Below, piece after piece: positions 46,912 through 60,579 of a DNA stretch of 64,000 nt. The DNA lies in contig KE546966.1 of NCBI GenBank assembly GCA_000442125.1, positions 2,157,471 to 2,221,470 on the forward strand, written 5' to 3'. The stretch comes from Opeltia flavorubescens. Taxonomy: Eukaryota; Ascomycota; Lecanoromycetes; Teloschistales; Teloschistaceae. The first letter of the stretch is position 1; the number at the start of each line of letters is the position of its first letter. Both the position numbers and the translations under genes were made by a program. The notes beneath the pieces were generated by a model. That model saw only the letters and a program-made list of their open reading frames with translations, was not told the DNA's origin and made no database searches.

Positions 46912-49900
46912 TTAAGATATAAGTAATAAATCTTCACTTTATTTTCTTAATAAATATATATTATATATTAATTATACGCTTCTTTTTAAACCTTTTATTT
47001 ATCGAAATATATCGTATTATTTTTTTCTAGCGGGATAAAGCGGGGCTCGAGATTTAACGTTAATATAACTCTCGAACTTTAAATCTTTTAACGAAAACGA
47101 ATATAAAAATTCAAAAATTTATTATAAAAGGTTATAGACTAAATAATACTTATTATTACAAATTCTTTAGTATATTAATAAAAAAATTGACCTAGTTCTA
47201 AACTAAATTAGTTAATTAAAGCTTATAAACTAGTATAAAACTATATTTCGATTTTTAAACTATTTTAGCGCTTATAAATAACGTTTATATTTATAAATAT
47301 CTAATTAGTTTATAAATATTTAAAGTATAAAAAATATTTAAAGATCTTATTTCGCTTTAAATTTATTAATAATATTATTATATTAACGATTAATAATTGT
47401 TTAATATATAATAACTAAATATAAATAATAAATAAAAATTATATTAATAATAATATTTTTTTATTAAAAGTAATATATAATTTTAAAAATAAAACTAAAT
47501 TAAATATATTTATTAATTTAGATATTTTATTTATTTTTAGCCCTTTATTTAATTTAATAATAAATAATAATTTATTTTAATTTATAATTATTATTATTTA
47601 TTTTTTTATATATTAATTTATATATTTTATATTATTCTAATATTTAAATTTTAATAGTATATTTTAAATTAATTTTTAGATTTAATCTAATAAAAAAAAT
47701 TAAAAATCTTTTATATTATTTAATATAATATTTATTATTTAATAAATTTAAGTTTTTTTTAAAAATTTTATATAGCTTTTTTTATTATTAAATTATATAT
47801 AATCTTTTATAAATTAATATTATATTATTTAATTATTTTTTAATTTTACGTTTTTTTTAAAAATTATATAGGTTTATAATAACTTTAACTTTTTTTTTTC
47901 CCGTTAGAAAATCTAGTGGTATAATAATTATCCAGTTATTTTTTTAATTTAAAGCTATTTTATAATTAAATAATATTTATAATAATCTATTTAAAAAATA
48001 TTAATAATAAATAATTATAATAATCTATTTAAAAAATATTAATAATAAATAATTATAATTAAATAAATTAATTTTATTATATATATCTAAAATATCCGAT
48101 TTAATTAAAATATTTATACCGGTTTTTTTTTAATTAATATTCTTTTTTTATATTAAAATTAATAATAATCGGCTTTATTTAATAAAGGCCGTATAATAAT
48201 AAATAATTAGTAATTATTTTTATTATTATTACTAATTAATTTCTCGTTTTCTTTTATATTTTTTATTATATATTATAAATTATTATAATATATATTCGTA
48301 GGCTTTAGATTAAACCTATTATTAATTATTTTATTTATTTATTTAAATATTAGCTTTTATTAAATATTAAAATTAAAAGTTTATTTTTTTATATTCCCGA
48401 TTTTAATAGCTCCGGTTTTTTTTATTTTTATTATTTAATAAATCTATTATAGCTTTAAAATCGATATTATAAACTTTAAATATTATATAGCTTTTTATTT
48501 TAATATAATTATTAAAAAATTTTATAATATATTAGCGAGTAGTATTTAATATTTTATTCTATTTTTTAATTATATTATTATAGATAGTTTAATAATTAAA
48601 TTAGTTTATAAAATTCTAATAATTAAAAATTTAATTTAATAGTATACTATTAATTTAAATTTTTTAAAAAAAATTAATTTTCCTTTTATTTATTTTATAA
48701 TTTTTAATTACTATATATAATAAATTCAAACCAATTATATTATTTTAAATTAAATAAGATTAAATATATATTATAAATCCGCGCGAAACCTAAAATTATA
48801 GTTATTATTAAAAAAAAAATTATAATATATACTTTAATAATAATATTATTTAATTATTTATTTTTTTATAATATTTTTTAAATAATATTAAATAGGATTA
48901 TTATAATTTAATTAGATATTATTAGATTTATTTTTATTAATAATCTTTTTTTTTATTTATAATTTTTAATTTAATAGTTATAAAATTATTTTTATAGTAT
49001 TTTTTTTTTTAAATATATAATAGACTTTTATAATTTTTTATACTATTTTTATTATTTAAATTTATATAATTTCGATAGTATCGAATATTTATATAATTAT
49101 TAATTATATTATAAAGATTACGTCTAATATAAATAAAAATATATTTTTTAAACTTTAATTTAATAAAGTTTTTAATTAATATTTTTATTTTATTAATTTA
49201 ATATAATATTTAATTTAATAAAATAATCGGTTTATATATATTTTATAATATTATTAAAAGCTATTTTTATATTTAAATCCGCTTATAAACTATAGCTAAA
49301 TATAATAAAATTTTTTATTATTAAAGCTAATATTAAAATTAGAATAATAATTTATATAATTATTTTATAATTAATATTTTAATAGTATATAGTTTTTTAT
49401 TTAATCGTTCCCGTTTAAAAAAACCGCTAATTATTTTTATAATAATTATAAATAAATATTAATAGGATATAGTTATTAAATAATAGCTAATTATTAATAA
49501 AAAAAATACTTTATAAATATTCGTTATCGAATTATAATTTAAAGTTAAAGCGAAATAATATATTATTAATATAAAAACTACTTTTTTATTTTTTATAAAA
49601 AATCAATTAAAATTAATTAAAGTTTTTTTTAATATTTTATTAATTAATTCGAACTATATATATAATTATATATTTATTAATATAATAAAAAAAAAAAACT
49701 AGATTATTAAATTAATTTTATAAAATTTCTATAATATATTATTTCTATAAACGCTTTATATTAAATATAATATTATTTTTATTTTTTTTATTATTATAAT
49801 TATATTTTTATTTTATTATCTAATTATTAAATTTATATATATTTAAATTTTTATATAAAAGATTCTTCTAATTTAAAAATAAATAGAATATATAAATATA

Positions 49901-50350
49901 AAAAAAAGGTAGTCGAGATTTATAAATAAATACTATATATATTTAATATCTTTTATTTTAATATAATATATAATTATATCCTTTAATTTAAATTATATTA
50001 AAACTAATAAAAATATATTTATAAATATTAAATAAATAAAAAAAAAAAAATATCAAATTTAAATATAAGAAAATAATTTAGGATAATTTAACTATTATTA
50101 TAATAAAACTAATTTAATATATTTAATTATATTAAAATATTAATTAAAATAAATCTATTATAATAAAAAAAATATAGTATATTTTATTTTATTAAAATTT
50201 AATTTAATTTAATTTAATAATTTATATATAATATTTATAAAAAAATTATTTATAAACGGTTTTTAAAATTATTAATTAGTATTTAAATTATATTAAATGT
50301 ATTATTTATTTTAATATAATTATCGATATATATTTATAACTTATAATTGT
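46912..50350. other. Most degraded part of the AT-rich block
   Basis: About 3.4 kb with almost no C or G outside CpG. I cannot assign it to an element family by eye; it may be an older repeat or the flank of the Gypsy element to its right. A 2 x 38-bp tandem repeat lies at 47981-48056, and a short less-mutated patch lies near 47,895-47,940. Confidence 0.5.
47981..48056. repeat. Tandem repeat, 2 x 38 bp
   Basis: Two adjacent AT-only copies starting aataatctat and ending attat are identical by eye at a period of 38 bases. Confidence 0.85.
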
Positions 50351-52839
50351 TATTATTAAACTATAAAAGCAGTTAGTATTTGGACTCTAGATGGAAATTA
50401 TATAATAGAGATAATATATTAAATTATATATAGCGGGCTTTTTAAAAGGTCTAAGCGGGGTTATTTAAATAATTACCACCTAGTATAAAATAAATATATT
50501 TTTAGGTATATAGCGATTCCCTTTATTTTCTATTAGAAAATAAAAATTAGTTCTTTAATATATTTGAATATATATATTATAAATAATTTTTTTATAATAG
50601 TTCACGCTTTTAAATTAGTTTAATTATATCTAGTATATTATAGTTTTAACTTTTCTTTTTTATATTTAAAGGCCTAGATTATTATTAAAAATATTTACTA
50701 GAAAAACTTACAATTATAATAAAAATAAAAATAATAATAATAGTATAATTACTAATTTCTAGAATTTAAATACTTAATTAAAAACTATATATATAGATTT
50801 AATAGACGGATCTTTTAGTATAACTAATCTAATAATTTTTTAAGATAAATATATTACGGAGTTATTTAATAATATTATAGGATTATAGCGGAATAATAAT
50901 ATTCTTTTAGCGGAATTAATACCGGGTTCTAGTACTTATTATTATAAAGGCAAGAAGTTAATACGTAATACGACCCTATTTTTTTTATTATTTAGTTCTA
51001 ATAGTAGCTATAATAATAGCGATTTTTTAAATACCTCCTTAAATATATAAATAGAATAGGAGATTAAAAACTTAAAATAGAAAATAAAAAAAGTTATTAA
51101 ACGTACTTATTATTTTAAAAAAACTAGAATAATTTATTAATAAATTTAAATAACGTTTTAAAAGTTTTGTATATTTATTAATATATTTATTTCTATCGTT
51201 TTATTTATTAATACTAAACCTCCTATTATTATAAAATCGAAAAGTATTAAATTAGTCTTTTTACCGGATTATTTACTAAAAGATAGCTTTATTAACTATT
51301 AGATATAGATATTATAAATAAATATAATATTTAAATTATTATAGGATTTATTCTTAATAAATAAAATAAAAATCCGGTTTACTATATTATTATTAAAAAA
51401 TAACCTTTTAATATAATAAATTTAGTATATAAAAATAGATAAAATTAATATAAATTAGTTTAATTTTTATAAATAACTGTTTAATTTTTTATTAAATAAA
51501 AAAAGTTAATTTTTAAATTTTTTATCGAAGTATTATACGTTAGTATAGGGTATAATAATATTATAAAAGTTTTATAATTAGATAAAAACGTTTAAAGATT
51601 AGTTACCGGAGCTATTAAAAAAATAATATATAATAAATTTTATTATAAAATTTAAACGCGATATTTAAACGCTAGTATATTAATTTAAATATATATCTAA
51701 AAATAAAACGAAGGATAAATAGGTAGCTTTAATAATTTATATAAAAAATATTATAAAAGGTACTAATACGAGTATTTTTTATAAAAAGCTTTTTTTTTAA
51801 ATTAAAGTAACTAGAGTAATTAGATTTTAAAAAAACTTTATAATAGTTATATAAAGGATAAATAGAAATATAATAATTATAAACTTTATAATAAACCTTT
51901 TATAGAATTAAAAAATAGTAAAAATATTAGTTTAAAAAATTTAAGCTAAATAAAATATTATAATTATTATAAAAAGGGTTATTATTCTATTAATTACCCC
52001 TATATAAAAAAATCGGTAAAAAAAATATCTATTAAAAATACTAAATCTAGCGTTAATAAAAATTCTAATATAATTTTAAAAAATAATTAAATTTAAATAA
52101 AACTTTAACGTTTAAATATCGTTTAATTAAAATAATAAAAAGAATTAAAATAATATTTCGATTTTATATAGGCGATTAAATTAAAAAAGCTTTTATATTA
52201 TTAAATACGGGATTAAATATTAATTATATCTTATAAATTAAAGTAATAAAATAGGACTTTATTCTAGTAGATACTAATTATTCTATATTAAACTAGCTCC
52301 GAAATTAGTAATATTATTATTATAAAACCTATAATTTTAAATAAATCTATATTAATAATTAAAGTATAGAATAAATAATTTCTATTATCTTTTTTTACGC
52401 TATCGATTTAAATAAATATAATATAATTTTAAGTATTCTAAAAATCTATAAAGCTAGTCTGCTTATTAATATACAGGCTATAGAGTAATATTTTCCTATT
52501 AAAGTTAATCGAATATAAATAAATTATTTATAAATCTTTAGACGATCTTTTAAAATATATTTTATTATATATACTTTAATAATATCGATAGTAAAAAATC
52601 CAATCGATATTAATAATATAGAAATTTTATATTAGATTAAAAGTTTCGAGTTTATATTTTCTATAATAGAATCGAGTAAATTATTTTAATCGAAATCTAA
52701 TAATTATATTATTAATTTAATAGAAAGTAAAAAGTTATTATATAAATTAATATATAATCTATTAAATAACGAGTTAAAGAAGTTATATTAATATTTTAAA
52801 AAAACTTTTAAAAAAAACTGGATTTAATATTTAATCTCG

Positions 52840-53060
52840 CCTATAAAAGCTCTTATTCTATTTATACTAAAAAAAAATAATAGATTACGCCTATATATAA
52901 ATTACTATAACTTAAATATAATAATAATTAAAAATCGATATCCGCTCCCTTTAATTACTAAAACTTTAGACCGTTTATATAACGTAAAGAAATTTATAAA
53001 AATAGATATATATAATATTTATTATTAAATTAAAATTAAGTAAAAAAATAAATAAAAAAT
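52840..53060 (+). pseudogene. Reverse-transcriptase remnant of the older Gypsy
   Basis: Translated as it stands, the plus strand shows short Ty3/Gypsy reverse-transcriptase landmarks in the usual order. It is part of a fossil with many breaks and is not a working gene. Confidence 0.75.
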
Positions 53061-53320
53061 AATATTTTATATTAAATATAGGTATTTTAAATACTTTATT
53101 ATACTTTTTAATTTAATAAATACCTTTATAATTTTCTAAATATATATTAATAAAACGTTAGTAGAAATAATTAATATTTTTTATATAATATATCTAAATA
53201 ATATTTTAATATATTTAGATTTTAAAAAGGAATATTAGAAGTATATTTATATAATTTTATACCGACTCCGTAAATATTAATTATTCCTAAATTTAAAGAA
53301 ATATATATTTAATATAAAAT

Positions 53321-53325
53321 AGCTA
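53321..53325. repeat. Target-site duplication, left copy
   Basis: Five bases agcta directly before the left LTR match aacta at 60580-60584 apart from one transition. Five-base duplications are typical of Ty3/Gypsy insertion. Confidence 0.7.
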
Positions 53326-53561
53326 TATTATATAATAGGTATAGGGTGATAGTATTTTGTTATATAATAGGTATAGGGTGATAGTATTATATTAAAGGTG
53401 AAGACTATCTATTTATAGAATCTGTAACTAAATGAATATAGGCGTTAAGAGGCGCTAAACCCAACTGGGTAAATATACTTAAAAGGCCTCCTTCGGGCTA
53501 CGGTAGCTATTCAGCCCTATCTACCCTATCAGCCTTCTGCCCATGCGGTGTGGCCGTAATA
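53326..53561 (-). repeat. Left LTR of the nested Gypsy, 236 bp
   Basis: Matches 60344-60579 over its full 236 bases without gaps. Contains two adjacent copies of a 32-bp unit at its left edge. Its ends fit the TG...CA inverted ends of LTRs once RIP-type transitions are allowed for. In element orientation this is the 3' LTR. Confidence 0.93.
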
Positions 53562-56559
53562 GATGCTGGTAATAAATAAAGCTATTAGCCTTTAATAGTA
53601 GGCTTTTCTTTGCTAATAAGCGGCTTTTTAATTTATTCCTACTATTTAATATTAGTATTAGTATCGTTAGCGGCTTTACTATAGTCTAGGGCCGATTCCA
53701 GGCTAAAACGGCGCTTATATTCTTTTATTAGTACTTTAATATTTTTTAGGCGGTATTTGGGTATTTACTAGTCGTTTTTAAATCTATAACCAACTTAATA
53801 AATAAGGTATTAAGTAGAAAAACCTCTACTTTTATAGATATAATATTTATAGAAGATTCGTTCGATTTTAAATTCTTTATTATTATCGACGATAACTAGA
53901 GATATAGGTATATAATAACGCTAGTAAGGATTATTATTAGAGTTAATAATAGGCTCTAGATATACTACCGATATTATATTATAAATTTTTATAATAGATA
54001 GTAGTTTTAAATAGTAGGCTAATAGTTTAATCCATTTGATAATTTTAAAAAGGCCTATTAGCTATTATTTAATTTTTTTAAAAGTAAATCCTAATATATT
54101 ATAGCCTCGATATAAATATATCTTTATAAAATCGCTAATTTTAAAATAAACTAGTTAATAGTATATATTATAATATTCTTTTATTTTTATTATAGTAAAA
54201 GTAATAACGTTCTTAATATCGATATATATAAGCCGGTATTCTTTTATAGCTATTAGTACTATAGTATTCCGTACTATAAATATATTTATAGGCTTACTAG
54301 TTTTTAGAATAGTCGGGTTATAACGATAAGCTATCCGTATTATAATTAAAAAGATAGCTGGTTTTTTAACGGGAGCGTCGGCGGGAGTTTTAAAGTCTGG
54401 TATATCTTCTGGCTAGATAGTTTATTTAGAGTCTAATAGGTATAGAAGGTCTAGTACTTTATAAATTTTAAATTCGAATAGTATTTAATTAAGTGCTTTT
54501 AGTATAAAACTATAGTTTATAGAATTATTAAAAGTTGTTAATATTCGTAAAAGAATAGTAGGCTATAATTTAGAGTTATCTAATATAGCGATATAATAGC
54601 GTATAGTAATTTTAGCGGTTTAATTAAACTATTCTAATATATTATTAATTTATAAGTATTAGGTAGTAGAATATTATAGATTTACCTTTAATATTTTAAA
54701 TATCTAGTGTTATAGCTAACCTACGAATTTTTTATCGCGATTTAAAATTACTGCTCGCGGTATACCTTAATTTAGTTTTACTAGTCTATTTAATAGCTAT
54801 TCGGCCTATTATTTACCGCTCTAAGTGGTTTTTTTAGATATATAGGTGACTACCTTAATGAATTTATCTATTATTAATATATAATAATTGTATTCTTTAT
54901 ATAATTTTAGTAGAGCGAGGATAAAATTGATAATAAGCGTATGGAACGGTTTTACCAGGCTGAATATTGGCTGTAAGACTCTATATAGGCGGTAGTAAGG
55001 TATTTAATTAACTTGGTACTGTGGGTAGTAGTAAATAAACTTATATAGCTTCGTTAATATATTATATATATAAAAGCCTTTTATTAAACGTTTGTGCGTG
55101 TATATATAACCGGGGTGGCCTATTTTATTATATACTAGCTGAAATACTTCCTTTTCTATATCCGTGGGTATTACTAGACGCAGGCCTCGCTTATTATTAT
55201 TAAAATAGAGTAGCGCGTTAATAATATAATATAATAGTTTAATAGTATTATTATCTAGCCTTATATTAGTTTTAATAAATTTTTTAATTTTAGTTTAGCG
55301 GTTTTTTTTTATATACCTATCGATCAATCGTTAGCGGAATTCGGCTGATATTTCTACTAGGTTTACCGGGAAGTAATATACTATAAAGGCCTTTATATCT
55401 AGTAATTCGTTTATTTCCGGGCGGTATTTATAACTAGTAAATTTTAATAATATATCTAGAACCGTATTTATAACTTTAGATTTATAGCGGATATTAAGTT
55501 TAAAGTATTGAAGGTATTTGGAAGCTTGTATTAAATAGAGGTTAAGCTTTTCTACGAATACTATATTTAGACTGATCTAGCGTAAAATATTAACTGCGGT
55601 AGAATGGTCTGTATAGATAATAATAATATATTTAGTTGTTTTGATTATATAGCGGATTTTTTTAATTATTTAAATAATACCTGCGACCTTTAATTTTGTG
55701 GGCTAATAGTATATTTTAGCGTTTAATAGTAAACGGCTAAAGAATAGGATTAATCGCTTAAATTTCTGCTTAGGTTTTTCGCTTATTTTATAGGTGGCTT
55801 CGTCTAAATTGTAATAGATATAAACTATAAAACTGAATTTTTTACTAATATCCAGGTCTATATATAGTACTGAGCTTTTATTGAAGTAGACCAGGATTAA
55901 TAATGATAAAAAGAGCTTTTATAGATAGTGAAACGCGTTAAGTTCTTTAGGTATAGATACTGCTAGTAGACTTCGGGTAGTAGCTTTTTTATAAGCGTTA
56001 CCTCTAACGGTAATATCGCGGTTTATATAAATTTTATGCTCTTGAAATGATTTAATAATAGCTGTATAATTATTAATATACTGCCGAAGGTAGTTTATTA
56101 AGCTAAAATATTTTTCTAGTTATCGGAGCGTATATAGAAATAAGAGTTTTGAAATTACTTCTAGCTTATCTTTTATAGTAGTAAGTTTAAAGGCGTTAAC
56201 CTTCTAGTCTAATAAGTATACTGATATATAGCTAATAAACGATTTTGTAGGTAATAAATATAGATTTATAGTATTAAATATACTAAAAATCTAGTTAAGA
56301 TATTCTATATATTTTTTTATTAAAGAGGAAAATATTATAATATTATTAATATAAGCTTTATAGAAGGAATAAAACGGGTATAAAATCCTATTTATTATTC
56401 GTTGTATATAAATTAGTGAGTTCTAGTAATTTATTACCGGCACTTTAAATATTTCTTGCCCCCGATATAAAACTACTGTTAGGCGGTAACGATACTATTA
56501 GTTAATCTACTATTAGTAGAAAAAGCTTATAAAGTTAATTATAGAAAGAACTTTAGCGC

Positions 56560-56700
56560 TATAAATTTACGCTAAAATTTCTATTTATAGTGGAACTAGG
56601 TAGATATCTAATATTATAATCTTATTAAATACCCGAATATCGATAATAATATAGCTTTTAGAGCCCTAATCAGTATCTTTCTAAATTACGAAGTAAGGAA
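56560..56700 (-). pseudogene. Reverse-transcriptase remnant of the nested Gypsy
   Basis: Minus-strand translation as it stands shows a short run of Gypsy reverse-transcriptase landmarks (fingers region and the start of the palm). It sets the orientation of the nested element. Broken. Confidence 0.75.
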
Positions 56701-57409
56701 ATGAAAATAGGGTGGCTATAGTAGTCTATTCTATCCGATTTTGTTTATAGAGTTTATTAAAGACTTTATTAATAACCTCCTTATTACAGGTACTAATAGA
56801 GTATATATAGGCTTACTCGAACTTATAAATCTACTTCTAGTTTTTTATTAGCGGAATATCTATATACTTTAACTCCGGTATATTAACTATATTACTAGTA
56901 TCTTATTATAAGCGCGGGTGGCGTTTAATCGGGGCAGCTAGGGTAGTTTATTTAGCTTATATTTTAAAGATCGTTACTTTTATAAAATATACTACTTCCG
57001 TCTGATAGTTGGGATTAATAGGTGGTATAACGGCGGTATTTAGGGCTATAGCAGCTGTTATAACGGCTGTTATATAGCGCTTAAGGTTCTTTAAAAACTA
57101 TCCGAACTTTTATTTTAGCGTTTTAATAGCTAGTTTATAATCTTTTAAATTGATTTAATAGTATTTATTAGCTTTATATTTTTAAATAGTACTTAATTAA
57201 GTTTTTATAACTAATTAGATAGAAAATAGCGAATTGTTTTAAATATAGATTTGTTTAAAAATATAATCTATAATATATATATAGTTTATAAGGGTATCTA
57301 GTATTTTTGGTTTGTATATAAAGTTACGGTTTTATAGAAAGTTCAGAGGTTTTCGGCGTGGGCTAGCGATTTTAATAGCTTTACTAGTATATAACGGTAT
57401 TATAATATA

Positions 57410-57637
57410 TTAAATATTATAGATAATAGCGCTTATTTTAGTACCCTTAATATTAATAGCGATTGGTACTACTATATTATTATAGGAGCCAATAGTTATC
57501 GTATTTATAGATAAGTGTATATCGATATCTTTAGGCTTTATAATATCGATACCGATAAGTATATTAGCGCTTAGATTATCTATTAGATAAAACTCGCGTA
57601 TAATAATAATAAACTCTATAGCCTTTTTATTAGGCAC
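57410..57637 (-). pseudogene. Retropepsin-region remnant of the nested Gypsy
   Basis: An open minus-strand stretch of 75 codons reads like the C-terminal part of fungal Gypsy protease domains (NLSANILIGIDIIKPKDIDI and NTITIGSYNN). It is the longest open coding piece left in the AT-rich block. It is part of a broken element, not a host gene. Confidence 0.7.
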
Positions 57638-60343
57638 GAAAATTTTAATAATAATAAATTTAGTAGTATTATATCGCCTCTTATTAATATTTTTAATATT
57701 TATCGGAGCTAGTATCTTCTAAATTATAGTATACAATAGCTGTTTTAGCAGAAATTTTCGGTTAATTAGGCTTATTATACAGCCTATATTCTAGTAGAAG
57801 CTATAGTTTTTAACGTCTAATTATAAGCGAATATCTACGGTTATATAACGGTATCCTCGGAAAGTAAAACCTACTATTAATATATCTTTTACGGTCGAAC
57901 GAATTAACTAGGGTGCTTATAATAGTAGCTACTTAATAACCTCTGGTTTAATAACCTCCGGCGTATTTTTAAGTAGCTTAATTAGTTTTAAGTAAGTTTA
58001 TACTAGTACTAGTAGAATATTTAATTTAACAGTTAGCTTAACTATAGTAGCTATAACTAAAAGTGGTTTTTTACTATAACTGGAGCGTAGATACCGATAT
58101 AAGGCGTTATTTAATTTAAAAATTTCGTCGTATTTATTATATTAATATATTTTAACCGGTTTAAGTTCTATATACTTTATTATAGTAAAGTAGAATTTTA
58201 TTATATTACTATACTAATTAGGATCTTTAATAGTAGTATATAGAGTTTTATTAGGTTCCTTATTTATTATATATTCGGCTTTAATAAAGTCCGTTAATTA
58301 GTAGAAGCTATTTTTATAATTTTAGTATTATTCTATTCTATCGTCTAAAACCTGCTTGCCGGAAGCTTCCTATTAGAAGTAGGTTTATTAGTTATTCGGC
58401 TAGCGGCTTCTATATAGATTTCGGCTGTTATTACGCTATTAATAGTTATAGCTTTACTAATTTCCGGTTTAATTCTATTATAGTAGAGTATTAGCTTTAG
58501 GCGGAAACTACTAATAAGTATTTTAAGTAGTACGCTGATTATTTTATATACCCGGCTTACTTTTAATTAGCGGAACTTGCGGAGCCGTAAGGAGATTCCG
58601 GTATTAGTATATAATAGGAAATATATTCGGTTGGTTTCTTTATATATAGTTTAGGTACAAAAATAGATATCTAGGTATATAGAAGGGGTTATTTTATAGC
58701 GGCTAGTATATTACTACTCTTTTATATTATTTGCTTTTATCCTTTTAAAAAAAGTTTAACTTTAATATCTCGCGGTTTTTATTACTACTATAAATATCGA
58801 ACTAATTATTTTTTTTATTTTAAAGGAATTTATAAAAGGCTTTAACGGTAGTTATTATAATTTTATCCGGAATTAATATTTATAGCCGAGCGTTAAAATA
58901 TTTAATATTAATTATTATTTAAGTACTTTTAGTAGGTATTATCTTTATATTTTTTATCTTAACGATAATATTATTAAAGTATTCCAAAAGGTTCTTTCGA
59001 GCCTATATATCGTTAATAGTATAGTATATTTGCTTTAGCTGCGCTAGTATAGTAGATAGTAGCTTGCTGAAATAGTCTTTAAAAAATATATACTATAGTT
59101 TAATACCTTCGCCTAATTATAATAACTTATAGATAGGTTTATTAATTATAGTAGTAAATTATATAACTGTTTTATTCTATAAGCAAGAATCTAGGTTATA
59201 ATATATTAATAATATATCTATCGTTTTATATTTAATTTTTATACGCTGCGTAAAAATGTATATATCGTAATAAATATTATACGATTTTATAAATTCTATA
59301 GGCTGTTTATCGCTATCTAGTTAGAATAGATTAATATTACGAGCCCTCTATTACGACTTGGTAACAGCTAGTATAACTGCTAGGTTTGCTGGTATAGTAA
59401 TTATTTAATTCTAGAAATTTTATATAAAAAATCCTAGTAATTAAGTTAAACGGGCGTTTATAAGTAATTGCCTATTTAAAAGAGCTTGCTACTACTATAA
59501 CGGATTATTATTACTTATAGATCTACCCTACTATTATTATAGTGGAATTCCTATTATATTTAGCGGTGGTATAGTACTCCCTTTTAATTTTACTAAATAA
59601 AGTAGGCTGGATTTAGTACTAGAAATATAGTTTCGCTACTTGAACGTGTTAATAAATTCGGTAATATTTATAAGTTTATTAATCCGTTATAAGTTTTTTA
59701 GCGAGTTTGGAAGGTAAAAATAAAGGCCTAAACTATCCTAGGTAAAATTCGTGGCTAACTCTTAAATATAAACTTAAAAGCTTTTATTTTTAAAAACTAT
59801 AGTAGCGTTATTACGGAAATCGTTTATTATTTTAGTAAAAATTTATAGGTACTCGCCCTAGTCTGTAGGATAAATAATAATAGGAGCTATACTAGCTTTT
59901 ATTGTACTGGCTTAAATTACCCGGCTATTAGAAGATTCCTATATTAAGGAATGGTATAAGCCTGGACTTTTTTTATAGATATAGTCGGTATAGGCTTTAA
60001 GGATTATTATAAAGGCCCGATCCTATTTTAAAAACCGCTTAATATACTTTTAGAACTCTTTAATATAAAAAATAGCTGTAATAAGAGCTAGTATAATAGC
60101 GAGGTCGGTTAAATCCTCCGAATTATTATAGAAGGTGCCTAGAACTTTACTAGGAGGGCTAGAAGCTAGAGTGTGTATTAATTAACTTTATTAACCGAGT
60201 ATTAGTGCGGAAGCGGTAGTTTAGTAGGCGGAGGAGTATTAGGCCTATTCGGAGGATCTGGTACTATATAATAGTTAATGGTATATATATACGGAAGTTA
60301 ATAGTACCGTATTTTATATAAATTACCTTTAATTGCTACTATT

Positions 60344-60579
60344 TGTTGTATAGTAGGTATAGGGTGATAGTATTTTATTGTATAGTAGGTATAAGGTGAT
60401 AGTATTATATTAAAGGTAAAGACTATCTATTTATAGAATCTGCAACTAAATAAATATAGGCGCTAAAAGGCGCTAAACCCAACTGGGTAAATATACTTAA
60501 AAGGCCTCCTTCGGGCCACGGTAGCCATTCAGCCCTACCTGCCCTATTAGCCTTCTGCCCATACGGTATGGCCGCAATA
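60344..60579 (-). repeat. Right LTR of the nested Gypsy, 236 bp
   Basis: Gap-free match to 53326-53561. It begins tgttgta and keeps more of the unmutated state than the left copy. In element orientation this is the 5' LTR. Confidence 0.93.

Larger units (their letters stand above)
53326..60579 (-). mobile_element. Younger nested Ty3/Gypsy LTR retrotransposon fossil, minus strand
   Basis: 7254 bp from LTR to LTR, inserted in the reverse-transcriptase region of the older Gypsy. It has two 236-bp LTRs of equal length and 5-bp flanking duplications. Coding remnants read on the minus strand: gag-like in the upper part (about 58-60 kb), a protease-region frame at 57410-57637, reverse-transcriptase landmarks near 56,560-56,700, and integrase-region sequence below that. 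It keeps more CpA/TpG and more G+C than its host element, so it is younger or less mutated. It is broken, with many RIP-type breaks. LTR differences (about 20 in 236) are all transitions by eye. Confidence 0.9.
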
